Positions 42,163-49,727 of a stretch of DNA of 64,000 nt are shown piece after piece. Source of the stretch: JBFXCS01 sp050181915 (GTDB taxonomy: Bacteria > Actinomycetota > Thermoleophilia > Miltoncostaeales > Miltoncostaeaceae); contig JBFXCS010000003.1 in assembly GCA_050181915.1 (NCBI GenBank), positions 434,001 to 498,000 on the forward strand, in the 5' to 3' direction. The number at the start of each line of letters is the position of its first letter. Positions within the stretch are counted from its first letter, which is position 1. The position numbers and the translations under genes were made by a program. The notes beneath the pieces were generated by a model. It saw nothing but the letters and a program-made list of their open reading frames with translations, had not been told where the DNA came from and made no database searches.

Positions 42163-43603
42163 CGTGGACGATGCGCAGCACGTCCGTCCTGCGCGAGCGG
42201 CCGTCGATGCCGGCCAGCACCACCACGATGTCGCCGGCGCGCACGTGCCCCTCGGAGCGCGCGGTGCGCACCGCCTCGGCCACCATCTCCTCGTTGCTCG
42301 CGAAGGCCGAGAGCGCCATGGGCGTCGCCCCCCAGCTCACGGCGAGCTGGCGGCGCACCCGCTCGTCGGGGGTGAACCCCAGGATCGGCGCGCACGGACG
42401 GTGGCGGGCGATCGCCCGCACGGTGAAGCCGCTGCGGGTGAGGCAGAGGATCGCGTCGGCGCCCAGCTCCTCGGCGACCCGCGATGCCGCGTCGGTGATG
42501 GTGTCGGTGACGCGCCGGTCGCGGTTGTCGGCGCGGTCCGGGTCGGCGACGCGCAGCCGCGCGACCAGGCGCGACCAGCCGACCTGATCGAAGCTCTCGT
42601 CGGCGCGGGCGCAGAGCCGCGCCATGGTCGCCACCACGTTCACCGGGTCGTTCCCGACGGCGGTCTCGCCCGAGAGCATCACCGCCGACGACCCGTCGAA
42701 GACCGCGTTCGCGACGTCCGAGGCCTCGGCGCGCGTCGGCGTGGGCGCCTGCACCATCGACTCGAGCATCTGGGTGGCCGTGATCGCCGGCCGCCCGTGC
42801 GCGATGCACTCGCGGATGATCCGCTTCTGCAGGTGCGGCAGGTCCTCGATCGCCAGCTCGATGCCCAGGTCGCCGCGGGCGATCATCACGGCGCCCGCCG
42901 CATCGACGATGCCGCCCAGGTTGTCGATGGCGCTGCGCGTCTCGATCTTCGCCACGATCAGCGGGCCGCGCGGGTGCGGCTCGGTGCCGAGGCGCCGGAC
43001 GTCGTGGGCGGAGCGCACGAACGACACCGCGACCATGTCGACGCCCTCCTCCACGAAGGCGTCGAGGATGCGCAGGTCCTCGGGCGTGGGCGTGCTGAGG
43101 CGCAGGCGGTCGGAGGGGATGTGGACGCCCGGCCGGCCGGTGAGCCGCCCGCCGTGCAGCACCCGCGCCTCCAGGCCGTCGCCGGTCGCCCCGACGACCT
43201 CCATGTCGATGGCGCCGTCGCCGAACGACACGCGGTCGCCCTCCTCGATGCCCTCGAGCAGGTGGTCGTGGTCGATGCCGATCGCCTCGGCGTCGGACGA
43301 GTCGCGGCCCGGCTCGATCCGCACCAGGCTGCCGTCGCCCAGCTCCACCCCGTCGCGGCCGAAGCTCGCCGCCCGGATCTTCGGGCCCGGCAGGTCGACC
43401 AGGGTGCCGATGTCGCGGCCGGCCTCGGCCGCGAGCGCCCGCACCCGGCGGTGGATCGTGAGCGCGTCCTCCAGCGTGCCGTGGGAGAGGTTGAGCCGCA
43501 CCGCGTCCATGCCCGCGCCGATCAGGCCGCGGATGACCGCCTCCGACTCGGAGGCCGGGCCCAGGGTGGCGAGGATCTTCGTGCGGCGGGGCGGGGCGGC
43601 CAT
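42155..43603 (-). CDS. pyk: Pyruvate kinase
   Basis: This 482-residue glycolytic enzyme makes pyruvate and ATP from phosphoenolpyruvate and ADP. Its motifs are TKILATLGPASESEAVIRGL, AGMDAVRLNLSHG, VSFVRSAHDVRRL, IVAKIETRSAIDNLGG, GAVMIARGDLGIELAIEDLP, TQMLESMVQAPTPTRAEASD and DGSSAVMLSGETAVGNDPV. ATG 43603 has a TATGAT box 8 nt upstream and no clear RBS, which fits a leaderless or near-leaderless mRNA. Confidence 0.97.
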   Translation of the reverse strand: MAAPPRRTKILATLGPASESEAVIRGLIGAGMDAVRLNLSHGTLEDALTIHRRVRALAAEAGRDIGTLVDLPGPKIRAASFGRDGVELGDGSLVRIEPGRDSSDAEAIGIDHDHLLEGIEEGDRVSFGDGAIDMEVVGATGDGLEARVLHGGRLTGRPGVHIPSDRLRLSTPTPEDLRILDAFVEEGVDMVAVSFVRSAHDVRRLGTEPHPRGPLIVAKIETRSAIDNLGGIVDAAGAVMIARGDLGIELAIEDLPHLQKRIIRECIAHGRPAITATQMLESMVQAPTPTRAEASDVANAVFDGSSAVMLSGETAVGNDPVNVVATMARLCARADESFDQVGWSRLVARLRVADPDRADNRDRRVTDTITDAASRVAEELGADAILCLTRSGFTVRAIARHRPCAPILGFTPDERVRRQLAVSWGATPMALSAFASNEEMVAEAVRTARSEGHVRAGDIVVVLAGIDGRSRRTDVLRIVHVT

Positions 43604-43648
43604 GACGGCCGATCATAGGGAGAGGACCCGGGCGGCAGGAGGGCGGAT

Positions 43649-43667
43649 CGCGCCCGTCGCGGGCGCG
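43649..43667 (-). terminator. GC hairpin after the MerR gene
   Basis: A perfect 8-bp stem CGCGCCCG/CGGGCGCG with a TCG loop lies 18 bp beyond the stop of the minus-strand merR gene. It could end the MFS-MerR transcript before pyk. Confidence 0.55.
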
Positions 43668-43685
43668 GCACCGGCCGGCGCGCGG

Positions 43686-44162
43686 TCACCCGCCGCCGCC
43701 GGCCTCCTCCACCGCGCGGGCGAGCTCGGCCTCGCGGGCGCGGCGGCGCTCCATCTTCGTGGCCAGCTGCGCCCGGAAGGCCTCGATGCGGCCCAGGCGG
43801 GCGTCGACCCGCTCGAGCATGCGCGCGTTCACCTCGATCGCCTCGCGCACGACCTGCAGCTGGCTCGCGGGCGAATCGTCGGCGCGGTAGCGGGCGCGCA
43901 GGGCCTCGGTGGCGTCCTCGGCCTCCAGCACCGCCCGGATCTCGACCAGCGGCAGCGACAGCAGGTCCTGCAGCTCGCGGATGCGCTCCAGCCGGTCGAT
44001 GTCGGCCGCCGTGTACTGGCGGGTCGCCCCCGCCCCCTCGGGCGCCGGCGAGAGCAGGCCGATCTCCTCGTAGTAGCGCAGCGTGCGCGGGGTGAGCCCC
44101 GTGAGCCGGGCGGCCTCGCCGATGCGGACGGTCTCGTCGCCGATGGGCCGGACGGCGGTCAT
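43686..44162 (-). CDS. MerR-family regulator
   Basis: This 158-residue protein has the MerR HTH and wing IGEAARLTGLTPRTLRYYEE, IGLLSPAPEGAGATRQYTAA and DIDRLERIRELQDLLSLPL, then a coiled helix (QLQVVREAIEVNARMLERVD). There is no metal-binding Cys, so it likely senses an organic drug or dye. It overlaps the MFS pump gene by 4 bp and is transcribed after it. The pump promoter has the operator geometry for this family. Confidence 0.95.
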   Translation of the reverse strand: MTAVRPIGDETVRIGEAARLTGLTPRTLRYYEEIGLLSPAPEGAGATRQYTAADIDRLERIRELQDLLSLPLVEIRAVLEAEDATEALRARYRADDSPASQLQVVREAIEVNARMLERVDARLGRIEAFRAQLATKMERRRAREAELARAVEEAGGGG

Positions 44163-45859
44163 GGGTCCGAGTCTACGGTCGACCGGCCCCGCATCCAGGT
44201 GGCGGCGGCCGCGACCAGCGAGGCCGCGATCGCGAAGGCGAACGCCGCGTGCAGCCCGGTCGTGAACGGGCCGGAGATGATCCGGGGGAAGAAGTCGCGG
44301 CCGGTCACGGTGGCGGCGCCGTGCGCCGGCAGCCCGTCGATCACCTCCGGGCCCAGCAGGTGCCGCATCGGGTTCTCGCCGAGGAAGGCCGCGAAGAGGG
44401 TGGAGATGGGCGGCAGCTCGGCGACCCGGTGGGCGTCGGCGGCCGGGACCCCCTGCGCGGCGAGCCCCCGCGAGAGGCTGGCGGGCAGCGACGCGGCCAG
44501 CCCGGCGATCATCAGGGTGAAGAACACGCCGATGGACAGCACCTGCGCGGAGTTCTGGAAGGTCGCCATCATGCCGCCGCCGGCGCCGCGGTCCGCGGCC
44601 GGCAGGCTGTTCATCACGCTCGCCCGGTTGGGCGAGCCGAAGGCGCCCATCGCCATGCCGATCAGCAGCAGCACCATCGCGAAGAGCGGGTAGGGGAAGT
44701 CGATCGGCAGCATCAGCAGCAGCCCGAAGCCGGCGGCGGTGCCGAGCATGCCGCCCAGGGCGAAGGGCCGCGGCCCGTGGCGGTCGGAGAGGATCCCCGA
44801 CAGGGGCCCCGCGACGAGGAAGCCGATGGTGAGCGGCAGCATGTAGATGCCGGCCCACAGCGGCGTGCGCTCGAACGAGTAGCCGTGCAGCGGCAGCCAG
44901 ATGCCCTGCAGCCAGATCACGAGGATGAACATCAGGCCGCCGCGCCCCACGGCGGCGAGGAAGGTGGCGAGCACGCCGGCGCTGAAGGCCCGTATCCGCA
45001 GCAGCGGCAGCCGGAACATCGGCGCCTCCGCCCGCGCCTCGATGAACAGGAAGGCCACCAGCAGGGCGGCGCCCGCCGCCAGCTCGCCGACGACCGCCGG
45101 GCTGCTCCACCCCATCGTGTGATCGCCGTAGGGCTGGATGCCGTAGGTGACCCCGATCATCAGCAGCACCAGGCCGGCCGCGAAGGTGAGGTTGCCGGCC
45201 CAGTCGATGCGCGCCCGCTCGGGCGCCCGGCGCTCCTCCAGCCGCCGGTAGGCCCACCAGGTGCCGAACATCCCGATCGGGACGGAGATGAGGAAGATCA
45301 GGCGCCAGTTGATCGGCGCCAGCACCCCGCCGAGCACGAGCCCCACGAACGAGCCGCTGATGCCCGCCACGCTGTTCAACCCGAGCGCGAGGCCGCGCTG
45401 GTGCGGCGGGAACGCGTCGGTGAGGATCGCCGGCGACGTGCCCACCAGGAAGGCGGCGCCGACCCCCTGGAACACGCGCATGATCACCAGGTAGAGCGCC
45501 GCCTCGCGCCCCGACATCCAGGTGACCGTCAGGAGCAGCGACGCCACCGTGTAGATCAGGAAGCCGAGGTTGTACATCCGCACCCGGCCGAACAGGTCCC
45601 CCAGCCGGCCGAGGCTGGCGACCAGCACGCTGCTGACCACCAGGAAGCTCAGGATCATCCAGAACAGGTAGAAGCCGTTCGCCGGCAGCAGCGGGTCGAG
45701 GTCGATGCCGCGGAAGATGTCCGGCAGGGCGATGAGCGTGATCGACGAGTCGATCGTGGCCATCAGGACGCCGAGCGTGGTGTTCGAGAGGACGACCCAC
45801 TTGTACGAGTCGGACTCGCCGGAGCCGGGCGCGGAGAAGGCGTGCGATGCCGTGGTCAC
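44159..45859 (-). CDS. DHA2-family MFS multidrug efflux pump
   Basis: This 566-residue protein has 14 predicted membrane helices. The start reads WVVLSNTTLGVLMATIDSSI (DHA2 motif D), then LGRLGDLFGRVRMYNLGF (motif A), AALYLVIMRVFQGVGAAFL and VAGISGSFVGLVLGGVL (motif C). GTG 45859 is chosen because a TAGATT box lies 7 nt upstream inside a MerR-type promoter. Upstream extension to 45934 would cross that promoter. Its substrate is probably a lipophilic drug, and it is induced through the co-encoded MerR protein. Confidence 0.93.
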   Translation of the reverse strand: MTTASHAFSAPGSGESDSYKWVVLSNTTLGVLMATIDSSITLIALPDIFRGIDLDPLLPANGFYLFWMILSFLVVSSVLVASLGRLGDLFGRVRMYNLGFLIYTVASLLLTVTWMSGREAALYLVIMRVFQGVGAAFLVGTSPAILTDAFPPHQRGLALGLNSVAGISGSFVGLVLGGVLAPINWRLIFLISVPIGMFGTWWAYRRLEERRAPERARIDWAGNLTFAAGLVLLMIGVTYGIQPYGDHTMGWSSPAVVGELAAGAALLVAFLFIEARAEAPMFRLPLLRIRAFSAGVLATFLAAVGRGGLMFILVIWLQGIWLPLHGYSFERTPLWAGIYMLPLTIGFLVAGPLSGILSDRHGPRPFALGGMLGTAAGFGLLLMLPIDFPYPLFAMVLLLIGMAMGAFGSPNRASVMNSLPAADRGAGGGMMATFQNSAQVLSIGVFFTLMIAGLAASLPASLSRGLAAQGVPAADAHRVAELPPISTLFAAFLGENPMRHLLGPEVIDGLPAHGAATVTGRDFFPRIISGPFTTGLHAAFAFAIAASLVAAAATWMRGRSTVDSDP

Positions 45860-45866
45860 GGCATCG

Positions 45867-45897
45867 AATCTACCGTTTACGTTAACGTGATGGTCGA
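45867..45897 (-). promoter_or_regulatory. MerR-type promoter of the efflux operon
   Basis: On the minus strand a -35 TCGACC (45892-45897) and a -10 TAGATT (45867-45872) are separated by 19 bp, the over-long spacer that MerR proteins bend. The palindrome ACGTTAACGT (45879-45888) lies within the spacer. The GTG start lies 7 nt after the -10, so the transcript is leaderless or nearly so. Confidence 0.8.
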
Positions 45898-45935
45898 GTG
45901 TCCGGTCGCGCCCTCGCGAAGGCGGAGGAGCCACG

Positions 45936-46652
45936 ATGAAGCTGCGCTGGTTCGGTCAGTCGGCGTTCCTGCTCAGCGGCGCGCGGCGCGTCGCCATCGA
46001 CCCGTTCGGCCCCATGGAGGGTCTCGCCTCCCGCGGGATCGTCTTCGACTACCCGCCGATCGAGGGCGTCGAAGCGGACCTGCTGCTGATCACCCACGAG
46101 CACCGCGACCACGACTTCGCCGAGGCGGTGGACGCCCCGCAGACCATCCGCGCGCTGGCCGGCACCTTCGAGTCACCGGTCGGCACGGTGGTGGGCGTCG
46201 CCTCGGAGCACGACGAGGTCGCCGGCACCCGGCGCGGCCACAACGTGATCTTCCGCTTCGACCTGGACGGGCTGGGCGTCTGTCACCTCGGCGACCTGGG
46301 CCAGCCCGCGCTGCGGCCCGAGCAGCGCGCCGCGATCGGCGCGGTCGACGTGCTGCTGGTGCCGGTCGGCGGCGGCCCCACCATCGGCGGGGAGGCCGCG
46401 GCGGCGGTCGTGCGCGACCTGGGGCCCCGGCTGGTGGTGCCCATGCACTACGGCAACGCGGCCGTCAGCTTCCTGGGACCGCCGGACGAGTTCCTCGCCG
46501 CCCTGGGCGCCGGGGTCGATCGGCCGGGCGTCGCCGAGGCCGAGCTGGAGGACCACCTCGGCACCCCGCGGGCTCCCCGGGTGCTGCTGCTGGAGCCCCC
46601 CGCCGGCCGCCGGCCGGGCCGGCCGCAGGCGCCCTCGATCGCGTCGCGGTAG
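45936..46652 (+). CDS. Metallo-beta-lactamase-fold hydrolase (UlaG-like)
   Basis: This 238-residue protein reads MKLRWFGQSAFLLSG, LLLITHEHRDHDFAEAVDAP (the HxHxxDH zinc site in the form HEHRDHDF), VCHLGDLGQPALRPEQRAA, VDVLLVPVGGGPTIGG and VVPMHYGNAAVSFLGP. It matches the UPF0173/UlaG-like group of metal-dependent hydrolases, of unknown substrate. It is divergent from the efflux pump, with its ATG 38 bp from the MerR-type promoter. Confidence 0.92.
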   Translation: MKLRWFGQSAFLLSGARRVAIDPFGPMEGLASRGIVFDYPPIEGVEADLLLITHEHRDHDFAEAVDAPQTIRALAGTFESPVGTVVGVASEHDEVAGTRRGHNVIFRFDLDGLGVCHLGDLGQPALRPEQRAAIGAVDVLLVPVGGGPTIGGEAAAAVVRDLGPRLVVPMHYGNAAVSFLGPPDEFLAALGAGVDRPGVAEAELEDHLGTPRAPRVLLLEPPAGRRPGRPQAPSIASR

Positions 46653-46693
46653 GCCGCGGGCGTCACGACGGCGTCGCGGCCCGGCGGCGCGCG

Positions 46694-47170
46694 TCAGGGG
46701 GCCGAGGCGCCCTGGGCCCGGGCGATGCCCTCGTCCGCGACGGCGCAGAGGCTGCGCGCCACCGCCGCGGCGCCGGCCGAGCGCGCGCGGGTGGCGGGGC
46801 GGCCCCGGCCGAGCGCGCGCTGCACCCGCTCCGCGCAGACGCTCGCCTGCCGGCGCAGCCCGTCCACCTCGTCCGTCGCCGGCCGCCGCGGCCCCAGCGC
46901 CAGGGCGTCCATGGCCACCTCGGCGAGGCGGGCCACATCGCGGTCCACCTCGCGGCAGTCGTCGTCGAGCGGCGTGACCCGGGCGATCTGGGCCACCGCC
47001 CCGGTGAGCGACCAGATGCGTTGCAGGCGCACGTCGCGGCGCTCCGCCGCGACCGCGCGGGAGTGAGCCACGACGGCGGCGGCGAGCGCGACGTCGCCCC
47101 GCAACCAGGCCGCGCAGGCGGCGCCGACCCCGGCACGGGCGGCGTCGATCGAATGGCTGCGAGCGGGCAT
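46694..47170 (-). CDS. Hypothetical helical-bundle protein
   Basis: This 158-residue protein starts at ATG 47170 after GAGGAGG. It is nearly all helix (ALAAAVVAHSRAVAAERRDV, RIWSLTGAVAQIARVTPLDD, VARLAEVAMDALALG) and has a faint PhoU-like look. No catalytic motif is seen. It is preceded by a small hairpin separating it from the MBL gene. Family not assigned. Confidence 0.6.
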   Translation of the reverse strand: MPARSHSIDAARAGVGAACAAWLRGDVALAAAVVAHSRAVAAERRDVRLQRIWSLTGAVAQIARVTPLDDDCREVDRDVARLAEVAMDALALGPRRPATDEVDGLRRQASVCAERVQRALGRGRPATRARSAGAAAVARSLCAVADEGIARAQGASAP

Positions 47171-47196
47171 CCGCACCTCCTCGTCGCGACCCGTCC

Positions 47197-47212
47197 GGGG
47201 GATCGTTCCCCC
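47197..47212 (-). terminator. Small hairpin between the MBL gene and the helical gene
   Basis: GGGGGA/TCCCCC with a TCGT loop gives a 6-bp stem in the 65-bp gap on the minus strand. It may attenuate read-through from the MBL gene. Confidence 0.4.
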
Positions 47213-47235
47213 ACCGCGGCCCGCCGAAACGCCCG

Positions 47236-47976
47236 CTACGCCCCCGCCCGGTTCGCCGCCACGATCTCCCGCTGGCCGGCGGGCGGCGGCGGCAGGTCGC
47301 GCAGCAGCGCCTCCGCGAACTCGTCCACCCCCTCGAACGCGAGGGCGGCGTTGTGGGCGCGCTCGAAGCCGATGGTCGAGAAGGGGTTGCCCGACATGGC
47401 GCGCCCGCACACCGAGCCGCCGTAGTGGCTGGGGTACACCGTGACGTGGTCGGGCAGATCCATCAGCCGCGCCAGCGAGGCGTGCTGCACGCGCGCCATC
47501 TCGGCCGGATCGCCGGGGGCGTGCAGGTCGGGGCGCCCGACATCGCCCACCAGCAGCGAGTCGCCGGTGAACACCAGCCAGGGCTCCTCGGTGCCGCGGC
47601 GCCGGTCGGCGACCAGGTAGGCGGCGTGGGCGGGCGCGTGGCCCGGCGTCGCGATCGTCGTGACCTGGGTGTTGCCCAGATCCACCCGCTCGCCGTCGGC
47701 CAGCGGATGATGGTCGAACGCGACGTCGGCGCCCTGCGGCAGGTACGCCGTCGCCCCGGTCGCCGCCACCAGCGCGGGCAGCCCGGAGATGTGATCGGCC
47801 TGCACGTGGGTGTCGAACACGGCGACGATCGGGACGCCGATCCGCGCCGCCGCCGCGACGTAGTCGTCGACCAGCTCGACGTGGGGATCCACCACCGCCA
47901 GACGCGCGTGCGTCGGGCAGCCGAACAGGTAACTGGCGCACGCGGTGGGCTCGTAGAGGAACGGACGCAGGATCAC
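47236..47976 (-). CDS. Metallo-beta-lactamase-fold persulfide dioxygenase-like protein
   Basis: This 246-residue protein resembles ETHE1/glyoxalase II-type enzymes: YLFGCPTHARLAVVDPHVE, IVAVFDTHVQADHISGLPAL (here the THxQADHxSG site), ATPGHAPAHAAYLVADR, LVFTGDSLLVGDVGRPDL and VTVYPSHYGGSVCGRAMSGN. These are the iron-binding residues of persulfide dioxygenases, which oxidise glutathione-like persulfides. No rhodanese domain is fused. It starts at ATG 47976 and is divergent from the NUDIX gene. Confidence 0.9.
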   Translation of the reverse strand: MILRPFLYEPTACASYLFGCPTHARLAVVDPHVELVDDYVAAAARIGVPIVAVFDTHVQADHISGLPALVAATGATAYLPQGADVAFDHHPLADGERVDLGNTQVTTIATPGHAPAHAAYLVADRRRGTEEPWLVFTGDSLLVGDVGRPDLHAPGDPAEMARVQHASLARLMDLPDHVTVYPSHYGGSVCGRAMSGNPFSTIGFERAHNAALAFEGVDEFAEALLRDLPPPPAGQREIVAANRAGA

Positions 47977-48087
47977 AGCGACTCCCCTCGGGGATCGGCT
48001 CGGCCGGGCACTCCCGATGCATTCAAGGACGCGCGGGCGCCGGGCTCAAGCCCGGCGAGGACGCGTGCTACCGTCGCCCGGCGACCG

Positions 48088-48702
48088 ATGGCAGCCCGCG
48101 AGGCACACCCCGCCGGAGACGCGCCCAGCGAGCGGTGGCGCACCGTCGCGTCACGGCGGCTGCTCGACTCGCCGTGGCTGGCGGTGGACGAGGAGCGCGT
48201 GATGCTCCCGGACGGGGCGGTGATCCCCGACTACCTGGTCACCCGCGGCAGGCCCTGGGGCATCGTCGTCGCCCTCGCGGGGGATGGCGACCTGCTGCTG
48301 GTGCGCCAGTACAAGCACGGCATCCGGCGCATCACGCTGGAGCTGCCGGCCGGCTTCATCGAGCCGGGCGAGTCGCCGGCCGAGGGGATCGCGCGGGAGC
48401 TGCGCGAGGAGACCGGGTACGCGCCCGGTGAGCTGCGCGTCGTCGCGTCCATGACCTGCGACCCCACCCGCTCGGACCAGGTGGGTCACGTCGCCGTCGC
48501 CACCGGCTGCCGCCGCGACGGACCGCAGCGCCTCGACCCGAACGAGCGGGTCGAGGTGGTCACCGTCGCTCCCGCCCGCGCCCTCGACCTGGTGGGCGAC
48601 GGGACGATCGACGTTCAGGGCACGATCGCCGCCCTGCTCATCGGCCTGCGCGAGCTGGGCCTGCTCCGCCTCGCCCCGCGCGGGGCGGGGCCGGCGCCGT
48701 GA
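48088..48702 (+). CDS. NUDIX hydrolase (ADP-ribose pyrophosphatase-like)
   Basis: This 204-residue protein has the NUDIX box GFIEPGESPAEGIARELREE plus TGYAPGEL, an ADP-sugar type. Also seen are VVALAGDGDLLLVRQYKHGI and the N-terminal RRLLDSPWLAVDEERVMLPD. It likely cleaves ADP-ribose or a similar nucleotide sugar. ATG 48088 lies 13 nt after a TACCGT box, implying a very short leader. It is convergent with the CBS-HypB-like gene. Confidence 0.9.
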   Translation: MAAREAHPAGDAPSERWRTVASRRLLDSPWLAVDEERVMLPDGAVIPDYLVTRGRPWGIVVALAGDGDLLLVRQYKHGIRRITLELPAGFIEPGESPAEGIARELREETGYAPGELRVVASMTCDPTRSDQVGHVAVATGCRRDGPQRLDPNERVEVVTVAPARALDLVGDGTIDVQGTIAALLIGLRELGLLRLAPRGAGPAP

Positions 48703-48723
48703 CCGGGGAGGCCCTCCCGGTGC

Positions 48724-49566
48724 TCATCGGCGCCGGAGCGCCTGGCGCTCGATCCAGCGCGCCCAGGAGTGCAGGCCGCGGTCGTCGCCGCCCGCGGCGA
48801 CCGGGAAGACCGGCAGGCCCGGCCGGCGCGCGTCGAGCGCATCGACGGCCGTCCGGAGCTCGTCGCGGCGCAGCCGGTCGGCCCCCGTCGCGACGACGGC
48901 GTGCACCGACTCGAGCGTCTCGTCGGGGAGGTCGCCGAGCGACGCGGCCGGCACCACCGCGACCCGGGCGTCGTCCGGCGTGAGACGGCGCGGGTCGGCG
49001 GCTCCGCCGTCGCCCTCGACGAGGACCACCTGGGCGTCCCCGACGCCGGCGCCGGCGACGGCGTCCCGCCCGGAGGGCGCCGCCGCCCCGTCGTCCCGCG
49101 GCACGACGGCCACGTCGAGGTGCCCCAGCATGCCGATGGTCCGCGCCAGGAGCCCGGCGGTGCCGGCCTCGCCGATCCCCGCGACGCGGATCACGGCGGG
49201 GCGGGGGCGGCGCCTGCCGATGCCGCGGTCCATCGCGGAGCGCAGGATCGCCAGGGCGTCCCAGCGGGTCAGCACGCCGGCGGGCACGCCGCCCTCCCAT
49301 GCCAGCACCAGCTCGGCGTCTCCCAGCAGGGCGCGCATCGCATCGCAGGCGTCGGCGGCGGGGCTGGTCTCGTACACCCGGTCGCGCCCGTGCATCTCGA
49401 TCCGGCCCTCGTCGGTGGCGACCCACACGCCCACCAGCCACCCGCCGTCGACGACGGGGACGTGCTTCACGCCGCCGGCCTCCATCAGGCCGCGAACCGC
49501 CTCGGCGCCGTCCTCGGTCGCCCGCGCCAGGATCGGGTGGCTGCTCATCACGTCACGGACCCTCAC
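48724..49566 (-). CDS. CBS-pair protein fused to a degenerate HypB-like GTPase domain
   Basis: This 280-residue protein begins MRVRDVMSSHPILARATED, the CBS-pair signature, with the second CBS ending in GVLTRWDALAILRSAMDRG. The remainder aligns with a HypB-type P-loop protein, yet the P-loop is GIGEAGTAGLL in place of GxxGxGKT, and the lysine is lost. HypB-like segments persist: VAVVPRDDGAAA, VVATGADRLRRDEL, ALDARRPGLPVFPVAAGGDD and WARWIERQALRRR. The intact paralogue is at 59.3 kb. It shares a palindrome (49654-49674) with the divergent gene. Confidence 0.82.
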   Translation of the reverse strand: MRVRDVMSSHPILARATEDGAEAVRGLMEAGGVKHVPVVDGGWLVGVWVATDEGRIEMHGRDRVYETSPAADACDAMRALLGDAELVLAWEGGVPAGVLTRWDALAILRSAMDRGIGRRRPRPAVIRVAGIGEAGTAGLLARTIGMLGHLDVAVVPRDDGAAAPSGRDAVAGAGVGDAQVVLVEGDGGAADPRRLTPDDARVAVVPAASLGDLPDETLESVHAVVATGADRLRRDELRTAVDALDARRPGLPVFPVAAGGDDRGLHSWARWIERQALRRR

Positions 49567-49653
49567 GGCACGCCTCCCGCACTCGCGGTGGTGGTCACCG
49601 CATCGAGGATACGAACGGCATCGACGCGCGCCACCGGGACCGGCACTGCACCG

Positions 49654-49674
49654 CGCTGCGGGTTGTCCGCAGCG
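49654..49674. promoter_or_regulatory. Stress-regulon palindrome, copy 1
   Basis: CGCTGCGG (49654-49661) pairs with CCGCAGCG (49667-49674) around GTTGT. It lies between the divergent CBS-HypB-like and GNAT/CoA-ligase genes. Near-identical sequences occur at 60762 and 63824. A shared operator is inferred. Confidence 0.65.
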
Positions 49675-49727
49675 GATCGCGGCCGGACGCGGACGCCCCG
49701 CGGACGGTGGCCGGCGAGTCTCGGCGC

